Positions 43,534-51,938 of a stretch of 64,000 nucleotides of DNA are shown here, one piece after another. Position numbers and translations under genes: made by a program. A model generated the notes under the pieces. That model was given only the letters and a program-made list of their open reading frames with translations. It did not search any database and was not told the DNA's origin. Origin of the DNA: Anaerolineae bacterium (GTDB lineage: Bacteria; Chloroflexota; Anaerolineae; Aggregatilineales; Ch27); the NCBI GenBank assembly GCA_013178165.1, contig JABLXG010000017.1, forward strand, positions 1-64,000, given 5' to 3'. Within the stretch, counting starts at the first letter, position 1. Every line of letters begins with the position of its first letter.

Positions 43534-45114
43534 ATGATCCGGTTGCTCAGTCGCGGCAGTCTTGTTGTGGCGCTCCTCCTGCTTGCCCTGGGCGCGCCAA
43601 CGCCCGCGCTGGCACAGGGGCCATGTGGCGTGGTTGACGCCATCGACTACCCCCTGGACCCGGAGCGTTTTGGGATCGCCTATCCGTTCGGCCAGCCTTC
43701 TTCTCGCTACGATGGCCGGCTGCATACCGGCGAGGACTGGTTCGGTGGGCGGGCGACGACTTACGGTTCGCCGGTACGAGCCATCGCCGCCGGGCGGGTG
43801 ACCTATGCCGCGCCATTTGGCTGGGGACGCGATAAAGGCGTGGTCATCCTGGAGCATCTGCTGCCCGACGGGACCTGGTGGTATAGCCTGTACGGACATA
43901 TGGAGGAGCTGAACGGCTACACCTTTCCGACGGTGTTCACCTGTGTCGAGCGCGGCGCGATCATCGGCGCGATTGGCCGCCCGCGTCCGGCTCCCCACCT
44001 CCACTTCGAGATTCGCAATTTCGGCCCCGATTCGCCCGGCCCCGGTTACTGGGGCACCGACCCGGTCTACTCCGGCTGGCGCAACCCGTCGCAATTCATC
44101 CAGAACTGGCAGGCCTGGCTGCACCCGGCTCACGCCTGGCATGCCGAACTGACCGACGATTCTGGACCGCGCTTTCCCGCCATCATCCGCGCCGACAACG
44201 CCACGATCGTCTATGACGACGGGCGGCTGAAGGCGCTCAATCCTGACGGGGCGGTGCTGTGGCGCTACATCATGGCCGAGACGCTGGAGATCGTGGCGGT
44301 AATGCCGTATGAAGGGAGCATTCTGGTCGCTGATTACAGTGGCATCATGCAGCGCTGGAGCCTGGAAGGCGGCTTTATCGAACAGTGGCGGCTCCCGACC
44401 ACAGCCAATGATACCGTCTTCACCTGGGGCAATCTGCTGGTCACCCACGACGCCGGGAGCAACACCCTGATTGCTTACGGCCCCGACCGGGCTGAATGGT
44501 GGCGCGTCCCGGATATCCTGCGTCCGGTCAGTGTGACGCCGACGGACGCCGTGCTCGGCGTGATGTCGATTCGCGGGGCGCTCACGGTGCTGGGGCCGGA
44601 TGGGCGAATCATCGACCGGGCGACGCTGCGTGGGACTGGCGATCTGGCCCTCGCGCCGGACGGTGGCCTGATCGTGCGCAGCCAGTCGGCGTTGTGGCAG
44701 GTTGACCCGTCCGGGCACTGGCAACGCCTAGCCGACACGCCGCCCGTCCAGCAGGGGACGGTAGCCCTTTACAGCCGGGCCGGTGGGCGCTTCTTCCTGT
44801 ACAGCGGTTTGGCCGATCAGACGCTGTACGCCTATGATGCTACCGGTCGTCTCCTGTGGCAGACGGTTCTCCCTGACCTCAAAGGTCGGCCCTTCCTGCT
44901 GGTGGAAAGCGATGCGCTGCTCCTGGCGGATGGCTACGGCCAGGTGGTGGTCGTGAATGCCGGTTCCGGTGCAGTCTGCGATCAACTCCGCGTGTGGGGT
45001 GGGCGGGCGGCGGACGCCTGGGCCGGGCTAGGGCCGGATGGAATCCTGCGCCTGCATATCGCTGACCAGATGATCGGATTTGACTGGGCCGTGCTGACGG
45101 ACGCCTGCCGCTGA
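43534..45114 (+). CDS. Secreted M23 peptidase with C-terminal beta-propeller
   Basis: A signal peptide (1-28, ending ALAQG) is followed by an M23/LytM zinc peptidase domain (about 45-195). Ligands visible are H64 and D68 in HTGED, H122 in YGHM and the HLH pair (155/157). From 205 to 526 are PQQ-like repeats (DGRLKALNPDGAVLWRY; LYAYDATGRLLWQT) that should form a beta-propeller. M23 enzymes cut glycine-rich or peptidoglycan cross-links. The domain pairing is unusual. It is followed 5 bp later by a paralogue. Confidence 0.85.
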   Translation: MIRLLSRGSLVVALLLLALGAPTPALAQGPCGVVDAIDYPLDPERFGIAYPFGQPSSRYDGRLHTGEDWFGGRATTYGSPVRAIAAGRVTYAAPFGWGRDKGVVILEHLLPDGTWWYSLYGHMEELNGYTFPTVFTCVERGAIIGAIGRPRPAPHLHFEIRNFGPDSPGPGYWGTDPVYSGWRNPSQFIQNWQAWLHPAHAWHAELTDDSGPRFPAIIRADNATIVYDDGRLKALNPDGAVLWRYIMAETLEIVAVMPYEGSILVADYSGIMQRWSLEGGFIEQWRLPTTANDTVFTWGNLLVTHDAGSNTLIAYGPDRAEWWRVPDILRPVSVTPTDAVLGVMSIRGALTVLGPDGRIIDRATLRGTGDLALAPDGGLIVRSQSALWQVDPSGHWQRLADTPPVQQGTVALYSRAGGRFFLYSGLADQTLYAYDATGRLLWQTVLPDLKGRPFLLVESDALLLADGYGQVVVVNAGSGAVCDQLRVWGGRAADAWAGLGPDGILRLHIADQMIGFDWAVLTDACR

Positions 45115-45119
45115 TCGCT

Positions 45120-46805
45120 ATGGGTGATTTTGCTTTGCGCTATCTTTCCCCGCTGTGTCGCCCTGTCATCACGCTGATTCTGGGGGCGATTCTGCTCGCT
45201 GTCCTTCCAGCTGCCTTTGCTACTGCTCAGACGCCTGCTGACTGCGGCGTGGTGACCGAGATCGGCTACCCCGTGGAAAACATCAGCGGTCGCAGCGATG
45301 ACTTCGGCCTGTATCGGGGCCGCTTTGGCGGGCTGCATACGGGCGTCGACCTGGCCTTCTACCGTTATGGCGATCCAGTCTATGCGGTCGCCGATGGCCG
45401 TGTGACCTACGCCGACCCGGAAGGCTGGGATACAGAAAAAGGCGTCGTGATTGTGGCGCATACCTTCCCGGACGGGAGCGTGTTCTATTCGCTCTATGGG
45501 CATATGGAGCCGATTGGCGACTACTTCTTCCCCGGCGTTGGCCAGTGCGTCCGCAAGGGGAGCATTCTCGGCGCGATCGGCGATCCGTTGCTGAGCGCGC
45601 CGCACCTGCATTTTGAGATTCGGGACTTTGGCCCGGATGATGGCGGCCCCGGCTACTGGGCGATCAACCCGCTGGAAGCCGGCTGGGAGCATCCGCTCGA
45701 TTTCATCGCCCGCTGGCAGCTCCGCCTCCAGACGGCCAGCGAGCGCTCGCCCTACGTGGACAGCGTGACCGGCCTCAACGCGCCGGGCGTGCCCCCGCTG
45801 GTCATGGAAGATGGCGGCCTGGTCATGGCCCGCGCACGCCTGCTGGAAGGCATCGGGCCGGAGGGGACATTGCGCTGGCGGATGGAGCTTTCCAGTGCGG
45901 TAGCCGGGATGATCCTGTTGCCTGATGGGCGTGTCCTGACCCGGACTGCTGACGGCACGATCCTGCTGATGCGCGACGGCCGTTATGTTGGCCTGTGGAC
46001 GCCTGATTGGACGCCGGTCAGCGGCCCCTACTGGCTGGATGACGTGGTTGTCTTTGCGACGGCTGAGGGCGCACTGGTCGGCTACACGCCGGAGGGTGTC
46101 TTACGCTGGCTGACGCCGCTGGCGGAAGGCCAGCCCGGTAGCGTGGTTGTCAGCGCCGATGGGCGCCTGGCAGTGAGCATCCGGCTATCCGGGCCGGAAG
46201 CAACGCCGTCCTGGCATGTGGTGGCCGCTGATGGGCGCGTGCTGTATCAGGTCGCGGCGCCGGCCACCCCTTACGCGGCTTTCAGCCCGGCAGGAGATGC
46301 TTACCTGCTGGCCGGGGATCAGCTTTACCACATCAACGCCGGGTATGTCCCTGCGCCGCTGGCGCGCCTGCCACAGGCTGCCGGGCGCAGCACGGCGCTG
46401 GCCGCTGACAGCGCGGGCAATGTCTATGTCTTTATGGCCCTCGATCAGGCCGTGCTGTACGCCTACGCGCCCGATGGGGCGCTGCGCTGGCAGGCGATCT
46501 TGCCGGGCGAACATCGTCAGCCGCCGCTGCTGGCCGCCGGGCGCGACTGCCTGCTTTACGTGTTGGCCGCCGATGGGACGCTCTACGCGATCAGCACCGC
46601 GGACGGCGCTACGCTCGGCCAGGCCCGGCTGTACGCTGGCGGCGCGGCGGGCCATCCCAATGCTCGCCTGCTGGAAATCCTGCCCGGCCCGGCTGCGGAA
46701 GGCGAGCGTGTGCGCTTTGGCGCAGGCTTCCTGACCGTCGCCACGATCGACGGCCACCTCCTGGCCGGCCTGGCACCCGGTGCGTGCCCCGCACCCACGA
46801 CCTGA
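45120..46805 (+). CDS. Secreted M23 peptidase with C-terminal beta-propeller (paralogue)
   Basis: A 561-residue paralogue of the preceding gene: signal peptide (1-37), M23 domain with H73, D77 (HTGVD), H128 (YGHM) and HLH at 162/164, then a PQQ-like propeller (about 220-550; LYAYAPDGALRWQAIL, LYAISTADGATLGQ). Both share the CGVV opening and a Cys in the peptidase loop, suggesting a conserved disulfide. Tandem duplication followed by divergence is likely. The 5-bp gap implies co-transcription. Confidence 0.85.
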   Translation: MGDFALRYLSPLCRPVITLILGAILLAVLPAAFATAQTPADCGVVTEIGYPVENISGRSDDFGLYRGRFGGLHTGVDLAFYRYGDPVYAVADGRVTYADPEGWDTEKGVVIVAHTFPDGSVFYSLYGHMEPIGDYFFPGVGQCVRKGSILGAIGDPLLSAPHLHFEIRDFGPDDGGPGYWAINPLEAGWEHPLDFIARWQLRLQTASERSPYVDSVTGLNAPGVPPLVMEDGGLVMARARLLEGIGPEGTLRWRMELSSAVAGMILLPDGRVLTRTADGTILLMRDGRYVGLWTPDWTPVSGPYWLDDVVVFATAEGALVGYTPEGVLRWLTPLAEGQPGSVVVSADGRLAVSIRLSGPEATPSWHVVAADGRVLYQVAAPATPYAAFSPAGDAYLLAGDQLYHINAGYVPAPLARLPQAAGRSTALAADSAGNVYVFMALDQAVLYAYAPDGALRWQAILPGEHRQPPLLAAGRDCLLYVLAADGTLYAISTADGATLGQARLYAGGAAGHPNARLLEILPGPAAEGERVRFGAGFLTVATIDGHLLAGLAPGACPAPTT

Positions 46806-47027
46806 ACGCGCCGGCGCCGCGATGTTCGCCCGCGCCGATTCTTGTCTCCACCAGCCGCAGCGCCGCTGCGCTCCTGCTGGCCCCTTTCCCACAGACCGTC
46901 CTGTTTATCCGCTGGCTGCCAGTTGTCAGCTTGCTGTCAGCCACGGCTGCAACCCCCTATCCGGGGGCCGCGTATAAAGGGGTAGAACACGGTAGTGCAC
47001 TGGAATGGCTCAAGGGAGAGGGGAACG

Positions 47028-47231
47028 ATGAGCAAGAGGCTGTATCGTCGTCGTGACAATCGTGTGCTGGGCGGCGTGGCTGCCGGCCTGGCCGATTATC
47101 TCAACGTGGATGTCACCCTGGTGCGGGTGATCTTCCTGCTGGCCGCCCTGACCGAGGGCGCTGGCGTGCTGATCTACCTGGTGTTGTGGCTGATCATGCC
47201 GGAGGAAGAAACCGGCGAAGAGTGGCGGTAG
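47028..47231 (+). CDS. PspC-domain membrane protein
   Basis: A 67-residue protein with the whole PspC domain: RLYRRRDNRVLGGVAAGLADYLNVD and one membrane segment (VIFLLAALTEGAGVLIYLVLWLIMP). PspC proteins sense or respond to envelope stress. The ATG at 47028 follows GGGAGAGGGG. It is the first of a PspC pair. Confidence 0.88.
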   Translation: MSKRLYRRRDNRVLGGVAAGLADYLNVDVTLVRVIFLLAALTEGAGVLIYLVLWLIMPEEETGEEWR

Positions 47232-47297
47232 CGACCGGCTATAAAGCAAGCGTTTGTGCGACCTGTGTGTAGCAGAGGGTAGAAGGGGGAAACAACC

Positions 47298-47579
47298 ATG
47301 ACGGTGCAAAAGCGGCTTTACCGCAGCAGGACTGACCGGCAGATCGCTGGCGTGGCCGGTGGGCTGGCCGAATACCTGGACATCGATCCCACGCTGGTAC
47401 GACTGGGTTTCATCTTCCTGTCACTGGTCGGCGGCCCTGGCCTGTTGCTTTACGTGATCATGTGGGCGATCGTGCCGGAAGCGCCGGAGCGCGTGGACGT
47501 GTGGCAGGATGAATATCCGGGCGGGATATCCGATAGCTCGATGGCGGAGGATGCCCGCCACGACGACCTGGAGTTCTAG
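47298..47579 (+). CDS. PspC-domain membrane protein (second)
   Basis: A 93-residue paralogue: KRLYRSRTDRQIAGVAGGLAEYLDID, membrane segment FIFLSLVGGPGLLLYVIMWAIVPE, then an acidic cytoplasmic-type tail (WQDEYPGG..., EDARHDDLEF). AAGGGGGAAAC precedes the ATG. It is followed directly by a clear terminator, so the two PspC genes form a unit. Confidence 0.87.
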   Translation: MTVQKRLYRSRTDRQIAGVAGGLAEYLDIDPTLVRLGFIFLSLVGGPGLLLYVIMWAIVPEAPERVDVWQDEYPGGISDSSMAEDARHDDLEF

Positions 47580-47609
47580 CGCGGCCTGCTGATGCCCACC
47601 AGCAAAAAA

Positions 47610-47639
47610 CCCCGGTTTGCTTCGGCGCCGGGGCTTTTT
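47610..47639 (+). terminator. Intrinsic terminator after the PspC pair
   Basis: CCCCGG (47610-47615) pairs with CCGGGG (47628-47633); a TTTTT tract follows at 47635-47639 and an A tract precedes. It lies 30 bp after the stop. Confidence 0.75.
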
Positions 47640-47740
47640 CTTGCCCGGCAGCGTTTTCTGGCCGGATAGTCTCATCCAGACTATGATCGCCCCATTTGCT
47701 GGATCCGGCACGGCTGGCGCTGGCAAAGGGGTTTGACCGC

Positions 47741-48511
47741 ATGGATCATCGCCCGCCGAATACTCAGTCCTGCCGCCGCAGGCGGTTGCTCCTGCTGCTG
47801 GTGATCCTGCTCAGCGCAACGCTGATCGCTGGCTACCGAGGTCTGCGCAGTGTCGCAGGGGTGATCATCCGTCGCCCGCCCAACGAGGCCCTGCTCCGCT
47901 GGTTCCGCGAGCCATCGGCTCGCGCCATATTGAGCACCGGTTTTGCCGCGCCGTGCCCCGGCTACCCCTTCCTGACGCCGTCGGCAGGGCTGGTGGGCGG
48001 CCTGCCCTGGAATGCGGCTTACGATGCGTATGACATCTTCCACCCGCACCCCGGCATCGACGTTTTCGGCGACGGCCCGGAGGGGACCGTCCCCGTGTAC
48101 GCCGCGTATGATGGCTTGCTCACCCGGGAAGAGGACTGGGTTGCGACAGTGATCATCCGCCATGATGATCCGCTGCAGCCGGGCCGCGTGATCTGGACGT
48201 ACTACACGCACATGGCCAGCGTTGATGGCCGGCGGTCGTACATTGTCGATCGTTTCCCGCCCGGCGTGGCAGGGTTGCCGGTCAGGCAGGGGGAGTTACT
48301 CGGCTATCAGGGCAGCTACAACGGCGGCCCCGGCGCGCGGCCGATCGGCATGCACCTGCATTTCAGTATCGTCCGCAGTGATGCGCTGGGCCATTACCTC
48401 AATGAAGCGGTCTTCGCCAATACCCTGGACCCGACTCCATACCTGGGCCTGAAGCTCAACGATCCCTCCTCCGGTGACTTCCCGCTGCGCTGCCTGCCGC
48501 CGCCGCCCTAG
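47741..48511 (+). CDS. Membrane-anchored M23-type peptidase
   Basis: A 256-residue protein with an N-terminal basic patch (CRRRR) and signal anchor (16-31), then an M23-like domain: HPHPGID (H103, D107), YYTHM (H157) and GMHLHFSIV (H205, H207). The zinc set is complete. The sequence is remote from the two upstream M23 genes and has no propeller. The ATG at 47741 is used. Its stop overlaps the end of a degenerate minus-strand fragment. Confidence 0.75.
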   Translation: MDHRPPNTQSCRRRRLLLLLVILLSATLIAGYRGLRSVAGVIIRRPPNEALLRWFREPSARAILSTGFAAPCPGYPFLTPSAGLVGGLPWNAAYDAYDIFHPHPGIDVFGDGPEGTVPVYAAYDGLLTREEDWVATVIIRHDDPLQPGRVIWTYYTHMASVDGRRSYIVDRFPPGVAGLPVRQGELLGYQGSYNGGPGARPIGMHLHFSIVRSDALGHYLNEAVFANTLDPTPYLGLKLNDPSSGDFPLRCLPPPP

Positions 48512-48645
48512 AGGACACAGCCCCGGCGGGCGCTGAGGGCGTACTGGCGCAACGCCGGGCGCAGGGTTGGGTTGACCGCCAGGAAGTCGTCAATGAGGCA
48601 GGTGATCCGTGCGGGGTAGTATTGCTGCCAGTGGCCTAGTCCGTG
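48508..48645 (-). pseudogene. C-terminal gene fragment of unknown origin
   Basis: The minus strand encodes 45 residues (HWQQYYPARITCLIDDFLAV...) ending in TAG, with no start of its own. It looks like the true C-terminus of a lost gene. It is in a different frame from the adjoining YciI-like fragment. Confidence 0.4.
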
Positions 48646-48646
48646 C

Positions 48647-48778
48647 AACTTTGCCCTGCGCATATAGCGCAGCGATATTAGCCAGGTGAGCCGCCTGCGT
48701 TGCCTCTACCTGTGGCGCCACTTCCGGCGACCAGATCGGCCCCTTCCTGAGCAGGACGAGGAAGTAAGCGACCAGATC
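48647..48778 (-). pseudogene. N-terminal YciI-like fragment
   Basis: About 40 residues resemble the start of a YciI-family protein (AYFLVLLRKGPIWSPEV, then QAAHLANIAALYAQGKV). Homology stops at GKV, where the family would continue with a GPF segment. No in-frame start codon lies close. It follows the kinase stop by about 45 bp. Confidence 0.5.
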
Positions 48779-48821
48779 AGGTTCTGATGGGGATCGAGCC
48801 GGTGTGGTCGCGGCCACCCTC

Positions 48822-50837
48822 CTATGGCGCTGGAGCGAGGAAATAGCTGTCTGCGTCAGCCTCAGCCGTCCAGCCAATGTGACCGGTGGCGGCGCGTACC
48901 TTCCACCAGCCATACCCTTCCAAACAGACCAGGCCGTCCAGCAGGGTGACGCGCACACGATTGGCGATGCTGGCGGTCACCGGCGCGTTGCTGCCGGGAT
49001 CGCTGTGCAGGCGGAGGGGCAGGCCGTCGGGAGTATCCACGAGCGCCGTTGCGCCAACATGCAGGCGTGAAGCCAGCACACCAGGGCAGCGCCCCTCGCC
49101 GGGCGCGGTGATCAGCGGCTCCACAAAGTAGGCGTCCTGGCCCGATTCGGCGATCCAGCCGGTCAGGCCGTCGCTGAGGCGTTGAACCATGAACCAGGGG
49201 TAACCGTCTAGACAGATCGGCCCTTCGACCACGCGGAACTGGGTGTTGACCGGGAACTGGCCCAGTCGTACCGCTTCCAGGCCTGGCTCGGCGCGCACGT
49301 TGACCGGGCGCGGGTCATCATCGCTGACGATGCCGATCTGGCCGGTGGTCAGGCGGGATGGCAGCAACCCGGCGCAGGAAGCCAGCGTCACGGTGGCTAC
49401 TGATGTCAGCGTTGGGGTGGGCGGTGCTGTGACCCTGAGCGGGGCGGTTGGTGAAGCCACTGGCGTCTGTGATGGAGGCGGCGTCTGCGTGGGTGTGGTG
49501 GATGGCATGGCGCTGGCGGTAGCTGTCTGGGCGGCCTGGGACGTCGCCAGATCAACCACGACGGCGCGGGCGGTCGCCGTCAGGTGGCGCACCAGCCGGT
49601 GGAACGTAGCCAGGTCCAGCGCATCGGCGGTGGCGTAAACATCCGGAGACGGCGTCGGCGTTGCGGTTGGCGTGGCCGTCGCGGTTGAGGTCGGCGAAGG
49701 CGTGGCCGTCTGCTCGACAATATCGCTGTCGCCGGCGCTGGTTCCTGCCAGACCCACGATGGCAGCCATGGTTGGCGATCCTTCGGTGCCGAACAGTCCC
49801 ACGCCTCCGCCCAGCAGCAGGGCGGCGATCAGCAACAGGGCGACGGTCACGATGGCGGTCAGCGCGATCAGGCCGCGCCCACCGCCATCTCGCCGGGCTG
49901 CGGGTGCTGTCTGTTCTACCTCCTGGCCGGTGGGGAGGACGTTGCCTGCCGGGGATGGGGTAGGCGTGGTTGAGACCTTTGGCCATGGCACAGCGGCAAG
50001 TTCGCCGGTTGGCGTTGCTGGCACGGCAGCTTCAAGGGCCTCGCTCATGGCCTGTACAGAGGGGAAGCGCTCACCCGGCTCCTTGGCCAGAGCGCGGAGG
50101 ATGACCGTCTCTGCCGCTGGCGGGAGCGCCTCCAGTATAGTCCGGGGCGGGGGCGGCGCTTCGTAGATGTGCTTGTGCATGAAGCCGTAGGTGGTACCGG
50201 CGTCGAACGGCGGTACGCCGGTAACCATCTGGTAGAGCAGCACCCCCAGGGCGTATTGATCGGTGTATGGCCCGATCGGCTCGGCTTTCCATTGTTCGGG
50301 GGCCATGTAAGCGGGCGTCCCGACTGCCGCGCCGGTGCGGGTCAGGTGAGTGGCGCTCTGCAGGATCCTGGCGATGCCGAAATCGGTCAGGTACGGGTTG
50401 TCGGCTTCATCCAGCAGGATGTTGCCCGGTTTGAGGTCGCGGTGGATCACCCCTTTGGCATGGGCGTAAGCCAGCGCGGAGGCGATGCGGCTGAACATGT
50501 TGCGCGCGGCGGGCAGGGGCAACGGCCCCGCCGCCAGCCGTGTCTCCAACGTGCCTGCGCCGACATAGCGCATCACCAGGTATGCGCCAAAGTCTTCCTC
50601 ACCATAGTCGATCACAGGCAGGATGTGCGGGTGTTCCAGGCGGGCGATGATGCGCGCTTCCTGGTCGAAGCGGGCACGGAAGTCCGGTTCCTGTGAATAG
50701 GCGGCGCTGATCACCTTGATCGCTACCAGACGATCCATATTCTGCTGGTGGGCCAGGTAAACGATCGCCATGCCGCCCCGGCCCAGTTCCTGCAGAATCT
50801 CATAGGAGCGAAATACCCGCCCGATCAGCGCGCTCAT
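48822..50837 (-). CDS. Transmembrane Ser/Thr protein kinase with two SH3-like domains
   Basis: Residues 10-270 are a Hanks-type kinase: glycine loop GRGGMAIVY (19-27), K41, E60, HRDLKPGN (132-139) and DFG (152-154), with APEQ in the P+1 region, so it should be active. Residues 322-350 are a membrane segment, then a long Thr/Pro stalk. The external part has two bacterial SH3 domains (about 490-573 and 585-668) with conserved Cys, possibly binding cell-wall peptide. It is the PknB layout with SH3 in place of PASTA. Placed by M23 and PspC genes, it probably senses the wall. Confidence 0.9.
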   Translation of the reverse strand: MSALIGRVFRSYEILQELGRGGMAIVYLAHQQNMDRLVAIKVISAAYSQEPDFRARFDQEARIIARLEHPHILPVIDYGEEDFGAYLVMRYVGAGTLETRLAAGPLPLPAARNMFSRIASALAYAHAKGVIHRDLKPGNILLDEADNPYLTDFGIARILQSATHLTRTGAAVGTPAYMAPEQWKAEPIGPYTDQYALGVLLYQMVTGVPPFDAGTTYGFMHKHIYEAPPPPRTILEALPPAAETVILRALAKEPGERFPSVQAMSEALEAAVPATPTGELAAVPWPKVSTTPTPSPAGNVLPTGQEVEQTAPAARRDGGGRGLIALTAIVTVALLLIAALLLGGGVGLFGTEGSPTMAAIVGLAGTSAGDSDIVEQTATPSPTSTATATPTATPTPSPDVYATADALDLATFHRLVRHLTATARAVVVDLATSQAAQTATASAMPSTTPTQTPPPSQTPVASPTAPLRVTAPPTPTLTSVATVTLASCAGLLPSRLTTGQIGIVSDDDPRPVNVRAEPGLEAVRLGQFPVNTQFRVVEGPICLDGYPWFMVQRLSDGLTGWIAESGQDAYFVEPLITAPGEGRCPGVLASRLHVGATALVDTPDGLPLRLHSDPGSNAPVTASIANRVRVTLLDGLVCLEGYGWWKVRAATGHIGWTAEADADSYFLAPAP

Positions 50838-50964
50838 GGGACGCCCTTCTGTGTGCGATCGCTGCCCGCGAGTCTACGCATCTGCCCGGTGCGAGTCAAA
50901 ACGCTGGCCGCCGGGAGGGGTGCGTTGATGGCGGTAATTGTGGATTACGCTAATCAGATTATGA

Positions 50965-50970
50965 TATACT
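50965..50970 (+). promoter_or_regulatory. Extended -10 before the serine protease
   Basis: TGATATACT (hexamer at 50965-50970) is identical to the extended -10 of the MarR operon. It lies 67 nt before the start at 51038, so a normal leader is expected. The -35 is not clear. Confidence 0.45.
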
Positions 50971-51037
50971 ATCTTTGTGTTATAGACAGGTATCTCTTGT
51001 CAGCAGTATTAGTTTTTGCTTCCAGAGGAGGAAGTCA

Positions 51038-51847
51038 ATGTTCAAGAAGTTTATGCCACTGGTAGTGCTGGCGTTGTTGCTGACGGCGGTGACCGGCGCC
51101 TGGGCCATCACCGGCGGCGAACCGGACGGCGAGCGGCATCCCTATGTGGGGCTGATCGTCTTCGATGTCAATGGCGTGCCCGCCTGGCGCTGCAGCGGGA
51201 CGTTGATCGCGCGCGATCTGGTGCTCACCGCCGGCCATTGCACCGCCGGCGCGACCGGGGCGCGGGTGTGGTTCGGTAGCGACCTGACGGCTAATCCGGA
51301 ATATCCCTACGGCGGCGACACGTCATATGAGGGCGTTCCGATTCAGAATCCGATCTACGGCCTCAGCTTCCCCAACACCGGCGATGTCGGCCTGGTACGC
51401 CTGACCGAGCAGATCAAGCATAAGGACTTCCCCGGCACGGCCACGATTGCGCCGCTGGGCTATCTCGACGGCTTTGCCACCCGGCGCGGCCAGCAGGATA
51501 CCCAGTTCCGGGCGGTGGGTTATGGCCGCCAGGCGGTGGTGCCTGAGCCGCAAAGTGTGCGGGTGCGCTACACTACGCTGTCGCGGCTGGTCAACCTGCG
51601 CAACGCTCTGACCGATGGCTACAACCTGCAACTCGGTGAGGATGCGGGCGGCGGCAACAACTATGGCGGTACCTGTTTTGGCGATTCCGGCGGCCCGATC
51701 TTCCACCCCGAAGACAGTAACCAGATCGTGGCGGTGGTATCGTTCGGGTTAAATTCGAATTGTGTTGGTGTGGGCTTCCATTACCGCGTGGACACCCAGG
51801 CAGCCTACGATTTCGTGATGCCGTATCTCAACAGCCGCGGGCGCTAA
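51038..51847 (+). CDS. Secreted trypsin-fold serine protease
   Basis: A 269-residue S1-family protein with signal peptide (1-23) and the mature start ITGGEPDGERHPYVG. The triad is H67 (LTAGHC), D116 (TGDVGLVRL) and S217 (FGDSGGP). The residue matching Asp189 of trypsin is G211, so cleavage after Lys/Arg is not expected. The mature N-terminus begins right after the signal peptide, so there seems to be no activation peptide. GAGGAGG precedes the ATG. It is followed by a strong hairpin. Confidence 0.9.
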   Translation: MFKKFMPLVVLALLLTAVTGAWAITGGEPDGERHPYVGLIVFDVNGVPAWRCSGTLIARDLVLTAGHCTAGATGARVWFGSDLTANPEYPYGGDTSYEGVPIQNPIYGLSFPNTGDVGLVRLTEQIKHKDFPGTATIAPLGYLDGFATRRGQQDTQFRAVGYGRQAVVPEPQSVRVRYTTLSRLVNLRNALTDGYNLQLGEDAGGGNNYGGTCFGDSGGPIFHPEDSNQIVAVVSFGLNSNCVGVGFHYRVDTQAAYDFVMPYLNSRGR

Positions 51848-51865
51848 CCCGTAGCGGAGACTGAA

Positions 51866-51898
51866 CACCGGCCGGAGGGGGGAACCTTCCGGCCGGTG
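51866..51898 (+). terminator. Terminator between protease and kinase-like gene
   Basis: CACCGGCCGGA (51866-51876) and TCCGGCCGGTG (51888-51898) form an 11-bp stem with an 11-nt loop, followed by CTCTTG. Confidence 0.65.
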
Positions 51899-51938
51899 CT
51901 CTTGTGGTATCAGCAGAGAGTCTGCCGCCTGGCCGGGA

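Noticed and set aside
47610-47639. Candidate small RNA between PspC and M23 genes
   Set aside because: The structure is fully explained as an intrinsic terminator; no separate promoter is seen.
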